Source of the DNA: Victivallales bacterium
Lineage (GTDB): Bacteria; Verrucomicrobiota; Lentisphaeria; Oligosphaerales; Oligosphaeraceae
Assembly: GCA_017431185.1 (NCBI GenBank)
Contig: JAFRLP010000419.1
Span: 1-10,510 of the forward strand
Length of the DNA: 10,510 bases
Direction: 5' to 3'
Part shown: piece by piece, positions 1-7,734 of the stretch
How the letters are laid out: each line of letters starts with the position of its first letter
Position numbering within the stretch: the first letter of the stretch is position 1
Translations under genes and position numbers: made by a program
Notes under the pieces: model-generated
Told to the model about the DNA's origin: nothing
The model's database searches: none
The model's input: only the letters and a program-made list of their open reading frames with translations

Positions 1-1
1 C

Positions 2-2215
2 GGCTCCCCACGGGGCAAAGGCTATGGCCTGCCGATGGCGGCGGGCGGTGGCGCGCGCCTGCCCCTCTCCCCCGGCACGGGCGGCCCAGGGGCGTCCGGT
101 TTTCGGGAGGCGCTTTTGCAAGGCCGCCTTTTCGAGAATCCCAACCAGGACGCACGGCTTCTCTGCGGGCACATCTGCCTGGTGGAGAATACGCCCGACG
201 TTTCCCTGAACCTTCGGGCCGCCGACATCCAGCCATCGCATTGCGCCCTATGCACCACGGACAATGGCAGTTATTCCCTGACCAGGGCGGCCTGGGGACT
301 GCTCCAAAGCAAATACGACGGCCTGCTTCACGCCAACCTCATCCCCGACTACCCTGCCACCCGGCGGGCGATGCTCTCCCATTTCCGCATCTGGCTGCGC
401 TGGCGTGACTATTCCCAGGAACTCGGCCTGGACTGCCAGACGGACTTCCAGGCATCATACGACAATTCGCTGGCGTGGCGGTTCGACGTCTCCTTCTCCC
501 CCTGTCATCCGGCCTTCCTGCTCACAGTCCGCTGGGATTTGGCGAAAGATTGTCCTGCGGGACGGCTCTCCATCCAGTGCGCCTATCCGCCTGAGGACGA
601 CATGGACAAGGTGCAGGTGGTGGTACGTCCATACGTGGATGTGCGCAATCATCACGGGGTCACCAAGGCATACGCGGGCGCCGAGCAGGAGTATCCGCAG
701 GCCGTCGCCGCGGAGAAGAATGGCTTTGCCTTCACGCCCTGGGGACAGGCCGCGCTGGTGATGCGCTCCCCCCGCATGTCCTTTGTCAAATGCCCTGAAT
801 GGCATTACGGTCTGCCGCTTCCCGTTGAGCAGGAACGCGGTCTGGAGGACAGCATGGATGTGTTCAGCCCAGGCTGCTTCATGGCGACCTGCACCGCAGG
901 TGACACCGTTCACCTGGAGACGGCTGCGGCCCCCGAAGCACGGCTGGCGCGCTTCCCAACCTTCGAGGAACGGAAGGAACTGGCTCTGGCGCGCAAGCCG
1001 CTGCCCCTGCTTGAATGCCTGAAGTCAGCCCTGACCCATTTCATTGTGCGTCGCAATGAGCACAGCACCATCATGGCTGGATATCCATGGTTCCTGGATT
1101 GGGGACGCGACACGCTGATCTGCCTGCGCGGCCTCACGGCTGCGGGAATGCACGCCGAGGTCAGGGACACCATTGTGCAATTCGCAAAATTCGAGCAGAA
1201 TGGCACCCTTCCCAACATGCTGCGCGGCGATGACGCCTCCGACCGCGACACCTCCGACGCCCCGCTCTGGCTTTTCGCCTCCGTGAAGGCACAACTCGAA
1301 CATGGCGACGGAAACCCTCGGCAGTTCCTGAACGCTGACTGCGGGGGACGCACCCTTGCCCAGGTCCTCCTGGATTTGGGAACCGCCATCTGGGATGGCA
1401 AAACCACCAACGGCGTGCGCTGTGACCAGGAGAGCGGTCTTGTCTTCAGCCCGCCTCACTTCACCTGGATGGACACCAATTACCCCGCAGGAACGCCACG
1501 CGAAGGCTATCCCGTGGAAATCCAGGCGCTGTGGGTCATGGCCTTGCGGATGCTGGCCAAACTGGGGAGGAAATCGCTCTGGCAGCCACGGGCGGAAAAG
1601 GCCGCAGACAGCCTGAGGCGCCTGTTCGTGCGTCCTGACGGTCGGGGCTTGAGCGACTGCCTGCATTGCCGAGGCTTTGCGCCCGCAGCCAGCGCGACTC
1701 CCGATGACGCAGTGCGCCCCAACCAACTGTTCGCCATTACCTTGCAGGCCATTGCGGATGAGGAGATTGCCAAGGGCATCCTGCGGGCCTGCGAACCTCT
1801 GCTGATCCCTGGTGCCATTCGCAGTCTGGACGATGCGGACGTCACCTTCTCCCTGCCAATCTACGACCAGGGCCGTTTGCTCAACGACCCGGGCCATCCG
1901 TATTGGCCCAAATATTCGGGGCTGGAGGATGTCACCCGCAAGCCGGCCTACCACAATGGAACCGCCTGGGCCTGGCAGGCCCCCGCCTTCTTCGAGGCGT
2001 TCTGGATGGTTTACGGCAAGGAGGCCCTCCCGCGAATCACCCCTTGGCTGTATAGTGTGCAGAAAACCCTGATGGACGGCTGCCTGGGCTTCCTCCCTGA
2101 AATCAGTGACGGCAGTTACCCCCACACACAAAAGGGCTGCCCCGCACAGGCATGGAGCCTCACCGAGTATTACCGCGTCCTGAAATTGCTTGAGACCAGT
2201 TTGACAACTCCATAA
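2..2215 (+). CDS. Glycogen debranching enzyme, amylo-alpha-1,6-glucosidase (GH133) part; 5' end outside window
   Basis: Hydrolyses alpha-1,6 branch stubs in glycogen in the cytoplasm. The reading frame is open from base 2 to the TAA at 2213-2215 (737 visible residues), so the gene probably starts upstream; the first in-frame ATG (35) has no ribosome binding site. Numbering from that ATG, the first 330 or so residues form a beta-rich region with a KYDGLLHANL stretch typical of debranching-enzyme N-terminal domains. The (alpha/alpha)6 catalytic domain follows, with GYPWFLDWGRDT (W356, R358, D359), SDAPLWLF (D408), GYPVEIQALW (E495), RPNQLFAIT and AYHNGTAWAW. The D408 and E495 regions correspond to the acidic catalytic sites of the GDE_C family. 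The WMDTNYPAGTPREGYPVEIQALW style (E495 region) recalls long bacterial debranching enzymes that also carry an N-terminal alpha-amylase domain; whether this one does cannot be seen here. The last codons lie inside the 35-base direct repeat. Function is confident, full length unknown. Confidence 0.9.
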   Translation, partial: GSPRGKGYGLPMAAGGGARLPLSPGTGGPGASGFREALLQGRLFENPNQDARLLCGHICLVENTPDVSLNLRAADIQPSHCALCTTDNGSYSLTRAAWGLLQSKYDGLLHANLIPDYPATRRAMLSHFRIWLRWRDYSQELGLDCQTDFQASYDNSLAWRFDVSFSPCHPAFLLTVRWDLAKDCPAGRLSIQCAYPPEDDMDKVQVVVRPYVDVRNHHGVTKAYAGAEQEYPQAVAAEKNGFAFTPWGQAALVMRSPRMSFVKCPEWHYGLPLPVEQERGLEDSMDVFSPGCFMATCTAGDTVHLETAAAPEARLARFPTFEERKELALARKPLPLLECLKSALTHFIVRRNEHSTIMAGYPWFLDWGRDTLICLRGLTAAGMHAEVRDTIVQFAKFEQNGTLPNMLRGDDASDRDTSDAPLWLFASVKAQLEHGDGNPRQFLNADCGGRTLAQVLLDLGTAIWDGKTTNGVRCDQESGLVFSPPHFTWMDTNYPAGTPREGYPVEIQALWVMALRMLAKLGRKSLWQPRAEKAADSLRRLFVRPDGRGLSDCLHCRGFAPAASATPDDAVRPNQLFAITLQAIADEEIAKGILRACEPLLIPGAIRSLDDADVTFSLPIYDQGRLLNDPGHPYWPKYSGLEDVTRKPAYHNGTAWAWQAPAFFEAFWMVYGKEALPRITPWLYSVQKTLMDGCLGFLPEISDGSYPHTQKGCPAQAWSLTEYYRVLKLLETSLTTP

Positions 2216-2304
2216 ATCAACCATCCATGAAAGGGCGACCATGAAGACCACCTGCCACGGAAACGCCAGGTTTGACAACTCCATAAATCAACCATCCATG
2301 AAAG
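2199..2304. repeat. Exact 35-base direct repeat pair with 36-base spacer at a gene junction
   Basis: Copy 1 is 2199-2233 and copy 2 is 2270-2304, identical over 35 bases, with a repeat period of 71. Each copy begins GTTTGACAACTCC and ends CCATCCATGAAAG. Repeat GC is 13/35, clearly below the surrounding sequence. Copy 1 supplies the last codons and TAA of the debranching enzyme (2213-2215). Copy 2 supplies the probable ATG of the MATE transporter (2298). Collapsing the two copies would give a normal compact gene junction. The 36-base spacer does not match the sequence on either side of the pair well, so this is not a simple recent tandem duplication of flanking DNA. It could be an isolated repeat-spacer-repeat unit, a rearranged junction or an assembly artefact. 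Confidence 0.9.
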
Positions 2305-3758
2305 CCGAATACACGCAGGGCAGCATAGTGGCGACGATGCTCAAGACATCCTTCGCCATGCTGGCCAGCACGCTGGCGGTGTCCGGGTATAACATTGCCG
2401 ACACCTATTTCGTCGGACAACTCTCGGGGGCCGGCCCGCTGGCCGCCATGGGCTTCACGTTTCCCGTGGTGATGCTGGTCGGCTGCATCTTCATGGGGCT
2501 GGGCACCGGGTGCATGGCCACCATCGGACAGGCTGTCGGACGGGACGACCAGGGCCAGGTCAGGCAGCTCATCGCCTCCGGGATGCTCCTAGTCACCATC
2601 CTGGCCATTCTGCTGGGACTGGGCGGAATCCTCCTCGGTGAGAACATCTACCGCATGATGGGGGCGCAGGGCGCCACTCTGAAACTGGTCAAGAAATACA
2701 TGGACATCTGGTTCCTGGGCTGCGTCACCATGGGACTCAGCAACGAGGGCAACAAAATCCTCATCGCCTGCGGAAAGCCCAAACTCTCCAGCGCCGTGAC
2801 CATGCTGGGAATGCTGGTCAATGTCATCCTAGACCCCTTGCTGATTTTCGGAGGTGAACGCTGCCACGCCGCGCTTCTGCGACGCTTGCCGGAGTGCCTG
2901 GGGGCGTCATTGCGCCCCCTGTCCGGCGTCTTTTCCCTCTTTGCCGAGCACGGCATCAGCGGGGCCGCCGTGGCGACGGTCGTCTCGCAGGCCGTCGCGG
3001 CCGTGGTCATCCTGTGCCTTCTGTGGCGCATCAGACTGCTTCAATGTGTACGCCTCCCCTGGCAGCGCATTCTCGGCACCTGGCGAATCATCGTGACCTA
3101 CGCCATTCCAGCCACCCTGGGAATGCTCCTCAACCCCATCAGCAACGGCGTCACCACCTGGGTCACCGCGCATTTCGGGGACACGCTCGTGGCGGCGACG
3201 GCAGCCGCCAGCCGCCTGGAGGTGCTGGCGTGGGTCTATCCGATGTCCTTCGGCATCAGCATCATGCCCATTGCCTCCCAGAACTACGGTGCCAGACTTT
3301 ACTCGCGAGTGCGCAGGGGCTTCAATTTCGCCGTCGCCGTGGCCACCAGTTACCTTTGCGTGGTGTCGGTCATCATCATGGTCTTCGCGCCGAGACTGGT
3401 CACCCACTTCACGGATGTCCAGGCCGTCCGCGACCTGATGGTCACTTACCTGCGCATTGTGCCGTGGGGCTTCGCGATGCTGGAACTGACCCGCTACTGC
3501 GGGAATGTCCTGACGGGGTGCGGGCATCCCAACCAGGACGCGGCGCTCAAGGTCCTGCGCACAGCAGGCCTGCTCATTCCGTTCTCGTTGCTGACACTCG
3601 CGCTGGACTGGCAGCCAGGCGTGTTCTACTCCCGCCTGGCCACCGACATCATCGCGGGGGCGGTCTGCCTCGTGGTCACCTACAGGATGCTGCGGAAATT
3701 GCCTGAAGACGGTCTGCCCCCAGACAACCACCGCGTCGAACAGGCGGGCGGGCATTGA
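2298..3758 (+). CDS. MATE family efflux transporter
   Basis: Integral inner-membrane antiporter of the multidrug and toxic compound extrusion family, exporting cationic compounds in exchange for H+ or Na+; the substrate cannot be told from sequence. 486 residues from the ATG at 2298. The N-terminus (YTQGSI, then MLASTLAVSGYNIADTYFVGQL at 21-42) is the classic MATE first helix, and alternating hydrophobic helices continue to about residue 465, compatible with 12 segments. NVILDPLLIFG (175-185) is the conserved helix 5 region. It is followed by an unusually long, Cys- and Arg-containing linker (about 186-218) before HGISGAAVATVVSQ, some 25-30 residues longer than usual. An in-frame ATG at 2241 would add 19 residues encoded by spacer and repeat. 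It has an AAAGGG five bases upstream, but family similarity starts only after 2298, so I chose 2298. The TGA at 3756-3758 is two bases before the next gene. Confidence 0.92.
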   Translation: MKAEYTQGSIVATMLKTSFAMLASTLAVSGYNIADTYFVGQLSGAGPLAAMGFTFPVVMLVGCIFMGLGTGCMATIGQAVGRDDQGQVRQLIASGMLLVTILAILLGLGGILLGENIYRMMGAQGATLKLVKKYMDIWFLGCVTMGLSNEGNKILIACGKPKLSSAVTMLGMLVNVILDPLLIFGGERCHAALLRRLPECLGASLRPLSGVFSLFAEHGISGAAVATVVSQAVAAVVILCLLWRIRLLQCVRLPWQRILGTWRIIVTYAIPATLGMLLNPISNGVTTWVTAHFGDTLVAATAAASRLEVLAWVYPMSFGISIMPIASQNYGARLYSRVRRGFNFAVAVATSYLCVVSVIIMVFAPRLVTHFTDVQAVRDLMVTYLRIVPWGFAMLELTRYCGNVLTGCGHPNQDAALKVLRTAGLLIPFSLLTLALDWQPGVFYSRLATDIIAGAVCLVVTYRMLRKLPEDGLPPDNHRVEQAGGH

Positions 3759-3760
3759 CA

Positions 3761-4726
3761 ATGGACTTCCTTTCATTCAACCACAGCCAGTCACTGCTTT
3801 GGCTGGCGCTTCCGCTGATTGGAGGACTGGCGACGCTGCTGAAGCGTCCCGCAGAGGCGACGTTGCCCTCCTTGCGTCTGCTTTCGGCGGGCCGTCCTGT
3901 CCGTCGTCATCGCGAATGGCTGACAGTGGCGGCAATGGTTTGCCTGGCTCTGTCGCTGGCGGAACCCAGCCTGAACCTTCTTCACGGCCACGCGCCATTG
4001 TCCATCGCCATCACCATGGACCTCTCGGGGTCGATGGAGGCGCGCGACAGTCTTGGCGAAACGACGCCCAATCCGCCGGATGGCCTGCTTGCGCCCCGCC
4101 TGGAACGCGCCAGGGACATCGCCAGGCGTATGCTTCAAGAGCACCGGACGGACTACGCGCTGATTGCCTTCGCCCGCCGCGCCTACCTGGCCTCACCGCT
4201 GACCCGTGACGAGGGGCTTCTGCAAGAGCGCCTGGCCGACCTGGAGTGCCTGGCCTTTGAGGACGGCACGGCCATCGGCGAGGCCATTCTCTGCGCATTG
4301 CGCTCACTCAAAAACGCTCCGGCCAGCGCCATTCTGCTGCTTTCGGATGGCGTTGACCACGCCGACAGCCAGAGTCTCCGCTCCGCCCTGAATGTGGCGC
4401 AACAGCAGGGGATTTCAGTTCTGGTCTGTCCCATCGGCAATACCCGCCCCTGGCATCAAATCATTGACGAGAACGGTCGTTCCACCTGGAAACAGATGGG
4501 CGAACCAGCCGATGTCGCCACCTTGCAGAACATCGCCACCGCCACGGGGGGTACGCTCTGCCGCTCCGCCGATGAACTCCTGGCGCAGTTGCGCACACTG
4601 GCTGCCACCACTCCCCCCGCCAGGCAGACCATTTCCCTGGTTTCCTGGCTGTACCTTCTGGCTCTCCTCCTGCTTTTGTCCAGCGCCCTCCCCTTCCCCA
4701 TCGGAAGATTTTCCCGCCACGACTGA
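3761..4726 (+). CDS. Membrane-anchored von Willebrand factor A domain protein, BatA-like
   Basis: 321 residues, close to the usual size of BatA/BatB proteins. Two hydrophobic segments at about 12-27 and 53-67 precede the VWA domain, and a third at about 295-310 ends the protein. The metal-ion-dependent adhesion site is complete: DLSGSM (D87, S89, S91), the DGT threonine (T170) and LSDGVDH (D196). BatA-type proteins work at the cytoplasmic membrane, usually alongside a MoxR ATPase, a DUF58 protein and BatB, and are linked to stress or aerotolerance. None of those partners is in this window, so the gene is isolated and its role is inferred from domain layout only. The ATG at 3761 was chosen; an in-frame TTG at 3755 would overlap the MATE stop codon and add two residues. 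Probably co-transcribed with the MATE gene. Confidence 0.85.
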   Translation: MDFLSFNHSQSLLWLALPLIGGLATLLKRPAEATLPSLRLLSAGRPVRRHREWLTVAAMVCLALSLAEPSLNLLHGHAPLSIAITMDLSGSMEARDSLGETTPNPPDGLLAPRLERARDIARRMLQEHRTDYALIAFARRAYLASPLTRDEGLLQERLADLECLAFEDGTAIGEAILCALRSLKNAPASAILLLSDGVDHADSQSLRSALNVAQQQGISVLVCPIGNTRPWHQIIDENGRSTWKQMGEPADVATLQNIATATGGTLCRSADELLAQLRTLAATTPPARQTISLVSWLYLLALLLLLSSALPFPIGRFSRHD

Positions 4727-4732
4727 CACTGA

Positions 4733-4747
4733 CCGCGCTCCGCGCGG
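4733..4747. other. GC-rich hairpin just after the VWA gene
   Basis: CCGCGC and GCGCGG form a perfect six-base stem with a three-base loop, seven bases after the VWA stop codon. No T-run follows, so it does not qualify as a standard intrinsic terminator. It may protect an mRNA 3' end or be chance in GC-rich sequence. The rest of the 183-base gap up to purB (4727-4909) contains a C-run near 4800 but no clear promoter. Confidence 0.3.
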
Positions 4748-4909
4748 CCAATACGGCTTCCGGGCGGTTCCGCGGCGGTGGGATTACAGATTTTTCCGCC
4801 CCCCCGTCAAAATGCGACATCCCCATTGGCGATTTACAGGAAAAGGATTAAGTTAGGGGACGTGGCAACTGCGCCAGAAGAAAAGACACCCCAACCCTTC
4901 ACCGTTTCC

Positions 4910-6337
4910 ATGAGCGACTACACCATCTACGAAAGTCCGTTTTCCGCCCGCTACGCCAGCCGCGAAATGCAGAATCTATTCTCCGCCGAAAAGAAATTCC
5001 GCACGTGGCGTCGGCTGTGGATTGCCCTGGCCGAATCCGAGAAGGAACTTGGGCTGCCCGTCTCGCAAGAGCAGATTGATGAACTGAAGGCACATCAGGA
5101 TGACGTGAACTACGCCGTTGCCGAAGCGCGTGAGAAGGTGGTGCGGCACGATGTCATGTCCCACGTTTTCGCCTACGGCGAACAGTGTCCCCTGGCCAAG
5201 CCCATCATCCACCTGGGCGCCACCAGCTGCTATGTCGGCGACAACACGGACCTCATCCTGATGAAAGAGGCAATGACGCTCCTGCGCGGCAAAATCCTCG
5301 CCATCATCGCCAGCCTGGCCAAATTCGCAGACCAGCACAAGGCGCTGCCCACCCTGGCCTACACCCACTACCAGCCCGCACAGCCCACCACGGTCGGCAA
5401 ACGCGCCTGCCTTTGGCTGAACGACCTCTTGCTTGACCTGGAGGACATCGACCATTTCCTCGCCACCATCCGACTGCTGGGCTCAAAAGGAACCACAGGA
5501 ACCCAGGCCAGTTTCCTGGAACTGTTTGACGGCGACCACGCCAAATGCCGTGAACTGGACGCCCTGGTCGCCGCCAAATTGGGGTTTGCGGGCTGCTATC
5601 CCGTCTCGGGGCAGACCTATTCGCGCAAAGTGGACAGCAGAGCGGTCAATGTGCTGGCGGGCATTGCGCAGAGCGCCGCCAAATTCTCCAATGACATACG
5701 ACTGCTTCAGCATCAGAAGGAGATTGAGGAGCCCTTTGAGAAATCGCAGATCGGCTCCTCCGCGATGGCCTACAAGCGCAATCCCATGCGCTCCGAACGC
5801 ATGGCCAGCCTGGCGCGCTTTGTCATGGCGGATGCCCTGAACCCGATGTTCACCACGGCAGGACAGTGGTTTGAACGCACGCTGGACGATTCCGCCAACA
5901 AACGGCTCTCCGTCGCCGAGGGCTTCCTGGCGGTTGACTCCATTCTGGACATCTACGCCAATGTCGCCTCAGGTCTGGTGGTCTATCCCAAGGTCATTGA
6001 AAAGCACCTGCGGGAGGAGTTGCCGTTCATGGCCACCGAAAACATCATGATGGACGCCGTGAAGGCGGGCGGCGACCGCCAGGAATTGCACGAGCGCATT
6101 CGCGTCCACTCGCAGGCGGCGGCCTACCGTGTCAAGGCGGAAGGCGGAGATAACGATTTGCTGGCCAGACTCAAGGCGGACCCAGCGTTTGCGGCGGTCG
6201 CGGACACTCTGGACGACAGCCTTGACCCGCTCCGCTATGTCGGTCGTGCGCCACAGCAAGTGGAGGAGTTCCTCAAAGAGGTGGTCGCCCCCCTCATTGC
6301 GGGAGTCGCCGTCAACGCCCCGTCCCTGCGGGTATAA
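4910..6337 (+). CDS. purB: Adenylosuccinate lyase, animal-type
   Basis: Cytoplasmic enzyme acting twice in purine synthesis: it splits SAICAR to AICAR plus fumarate, and adenylosuccinate to AMP plus fumarate. 475 residues from the ATG at 4910. The start was chosen because lyase similarity begins at once (YESPFSARYASREMQ); an upstream ATG at 4778 would add 44 low-complexity residues, and a GTG at 4862 sits behind AGGGG. Conserved parts are RHDVMSHV (79-86), HLGATSCYVGDNTDL (101-115), THYQPAQPTTVGKR with the likely general acid H153, and the flexible signature loop GSSAMAYKRNPMRSER with the likely catalytic serine S283. From memory these align with human ADSL His159 and Ser289 at a constant offset of six. 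The usual MP in the loop signature is MA here (A287). Length and motifs follow the vertebrate enzyme more than the roughly 430-residue Bacillus type. Eight bases before the next gene. Confidence 0.96.
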   Translation: MSDYTIYESPFSARYASREMQNLFSAEKKFRTWRRLWIALAESEKELGLPVSQEQIDELKAHQDDVNYAVAEAREKVVRHDVMSHVFAYGEQCPLAKPIIHLGATSCYVGDNTDLILMKEAMTLLRGKILAIIASLAKFADQHKALPTLAYTHYQPAQPTTVGKRACLWLNDLLLDLEDIDHFLATIRLLGSKGTTGTQASFLELFDGDHAKCRELDALVAAKLGFAGCYPVSGQTYSRKVDSRAVNVLAGIAQSAAKFSNDIRLLQHQKEIEEPFEKSQIGSSAMAYKRNPMRSERMASLARFVMADALNPMFTTAGQWFERTLDDSANKRLSVAEGFLAVDSILDIYANVASGLVVYPKVIEKHLREELPFMATENIMMDAVKAGGDRQELHERIRVHSQAAAYRVKAEGGDNDLLARLKADPAFAAVADTLDDSLDPLRYVGRAPQQVEEFLKEVVAPLIAGVAVNAPSLRV

Positions 6338-6345
6338 TCTCCGAA

Positions 6346-6663
6346 ATGTTCAAACTCTGCTTTTTCGTGCCGAAGACCCATGCGGAAAGCGTGAAGGCGG
6401 CCTTGTTCCAGGCTGGGGCAGGACATATCGGCAATTACGACTGTTGCTGCTGGCAAACCGAGGGCCAGGGGCAGTTCCGTCCCCTGCAAGGCAGTCATCC
6501 AGCCATTGGAGAGGACAATCAGCTGACCTTCGTTCCCGAGTGGAAAGTCGAAATGGTCTGCGCTGATGACGTTCTCAAACAGGCGATTGCGGCTCTCCGC
6601 CAGGCCCATCCTTACGAAACACCAGCCTTTGAATACTGGAAAATACAGGACGAAATGGCTTGA
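6346..6663 (+). CDS. Stand-alone NIF3/YqfO-type (CutA-like fold) small domain protein
   Basis: 105 residues, small and probably cytoplasmic. It matches the single-domain proteins annotated as NGG1p-interacting factor NIF3 or YqfO-like. In longer NIF3 family members this domain is inserted into a dinuclear-metal protein. Visible signatures are the N-terminal KLCFFVPKTHAESVKAALF strand-helix, GAGHIGNYDCCCW (23-35), QGQFRPLQGSHPAIG (41-55) and a C-terminal HPYETPAFE (88-96). Three consecutive Cys (33-35) lie in the first motif. The molecular function of these short proteins is not settled. The gene starts eight bases after purB and ends three bases before the glycosyltransferase, so it is very likely in the same transcript. 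No Shine-Dalgarno sequence precedes the ATG, which suggests translation coupled to purB. Confidence 0.88.
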   Translation: MFKLCFFVPKTHAESVKAALFQAGAGHIGNYDCCCWQTEGQGQFRPLQGSHPAIGEDNQLTFVPEWKVEMVCADDVLKQAIAALRQAHPYETPAFEYWKIQDEMA

Positions 6664-6666
6664 CCA

Positions 6667-7734
6667 ATGCCCGACACCCCCAAAATCCTGCTGGACGCCA
6701 CAGTGGCGCAACCGCCTTTTTCGGGGGTGCAGTATGCGGTGATTGCCCAAGCCCAGGCCATCAGACGCTTTCTGCCAAAAGCGCAGGCCATTGGTTTCTG
6801 GGAGGGCGCGGAGCAACGTCCGCCAAACTGGGCAGCACGGACAACCGCCGCCAGAATCCTCTGGCAGCAATTCGCCCTGCCCCGCCTGCTTCGCAACTCG
6901 GGGGCGGACGTGCTTCACGCGCTGGCCTACACCTGCCCCTGGCGGTGCCCCGTGCCAGTCGTTCTCAATGTCCACGACGTCATAGCGCTGGAGCATCCCG
7001 AACTGTGTTCGCGTCGCAATGCCTGGCATATACGCACACTGATGCCGCGCGCCATCCGCCAGGCCCGTGCAGTCATCGTCTCCTCCCACGACACGGCTGA
7101 CCGGGTGCGTCGCCTGTTCGGGGACAAATTTCGCCTGGAAATCGTGCCTCTTGGCGTGGATGCGGAACGCTTTGCAACCCCGTCGCCACGCCCGACCTTC
7201 CTGCCTTTTGACGGGCCATACCTATTGTTCGTCGGCAATCTGGAACCCAAAAAAGACCTTCCCACGCTGCTTCGCGCATATAGCCAGTTCGCCAGCCAAA
7301 CGGCCATTCCGCTGGTGGTGGCAGGCCGCCCCGCCTGGAAATGCGCATCCATCCTGCGTGACCTGCAAAACTGGCATGGCCCTGGAAAAATCATCCTGCC
7401 TGGACGTGTCGCAGACCAGGATTTGCCAGGGCTTTATCAGCATGCGGCGACGGTGGTCATGCCCTCCATCCAGGAGGGCTTTGGTCTCCCAGTGCTGGAG
7501 GCCATGGCGGCGGGCGCGCCAGTCGTCCACAGCGATTGCCCTGCCTTGATGGAGACGGCTGGCGGCGCCGGCCTCACCTTCCCCCGTGGCGACTACAGGG
7601 CTTGTGCCAACGCCATCCGGCGCGCCATTGCCGATCCTTCCGCTTTGCGTGAAGCGGGGATTGCCCGGTCACGCGCACTCTCATGGACTGACTGGGGGAA
7701 GGCTGCCGCTCGTGTGATTCTTTCCGTTCTCTGA
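6667..7734 (+). CDS. Glycosyltransferase family 4 (GT-B fold)
   Basis: 355 residues, the normal size for a GT4 retaining glycosyltransferase that moves a sugar from a nucleotide-sugar donor to a glycan or lipid acceptor at the cytoplasmic membrane face. The N-terminal Rossmann domain includes FSGVQYAV (18-25) and LNVHDVIALEHPE. The C-terminal donor-binding domain begins near residue 180 with YLLFVGNLEPKKDLPTLLRAY (K195, K196) and carries the E-x7-E motif in QEGFGLPVLEAMAAG (E270, E278). The FVGNLEPKK style recalls mannosyl- and rhamnosyltransferases of O-antigen or exopolysaccharide pathways, but donor and acceptor cannot be assigned. No transmembrane segment or signal peptide. It starts three bases after the NIF3-like gene; its last 54 bases overlap the opposite-strand glycosyltransferase. 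Confidence 0.93.
   Translation: MPDTPKILLDATVAQPPFSGVQYAVIAQAQAIRRFLPKAQAIGFWEGAEQRPPNWAARTTAARILWQQFALPRLLRNSGADVLHALAYTCPWRCPVPVVLNVHDVIALEHPELCSRRNAWHIRTLMPRAIRQARAVIVSSHDTADRVRRLFGDKFRLEIVPLGVDAERFATPSPRPTFLPFDGPYLLFVGNLEPKKDLPTLLRAYSQFASQTAIPLVVAGRPAWKCASILRDLQNWHGPGKIILPGRVADQDLPGLYQHAATVVMPSIQEGFGLPVLEAMAAGAPVVHSDCPALMETAGGAGLTFPRGDYRACANAIRRAIADPSALREAGIARSRALSWTDWGKAAARVILSVL

Noticed and set aside
1025..2284. Long - strand open frame (419 codons) opposite the debranching enzyme
   Set aside because: Its translation has no recognisable family, and the + strand has clear GH133 motifs throughout; long antisense frames are expected in GC-rich coding DNA.
2199..2304. Calling the repeat pair a definite CRISPR array
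   Set aside because: Only two repeats and one spacer, no cas gene in view, and both repeats contain parts of flanking genes; recorded as a repeat with CRISPR-like geometry.
2907..3776. Long - strand open frame (289 codons) opposite the MATE gene
   Set aside because: Composition is rich in His, Arg, Gly and Asp with no motifs; it is a shadow of the transporter.
4733..4747. Intrinsic terminator after the VWA gene
   Set aside because: The hairpin is short and no T-run follows; kept only as a low-confidence hairpin.
4826..4854. Possible promoter for purB (TTGGCG, 17 bases, TAAGTT)
   Set aside because: Only about half of the consensus bases match in each box; not better than chance in this gap.
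6333..6338. Perfect TATAAT just before the NIF3-like gene
   Set aside because: It overlaps the purB stop codon, has no -35-like sequence 16-18 bases upstream, and would start transcription at or after the ATG.
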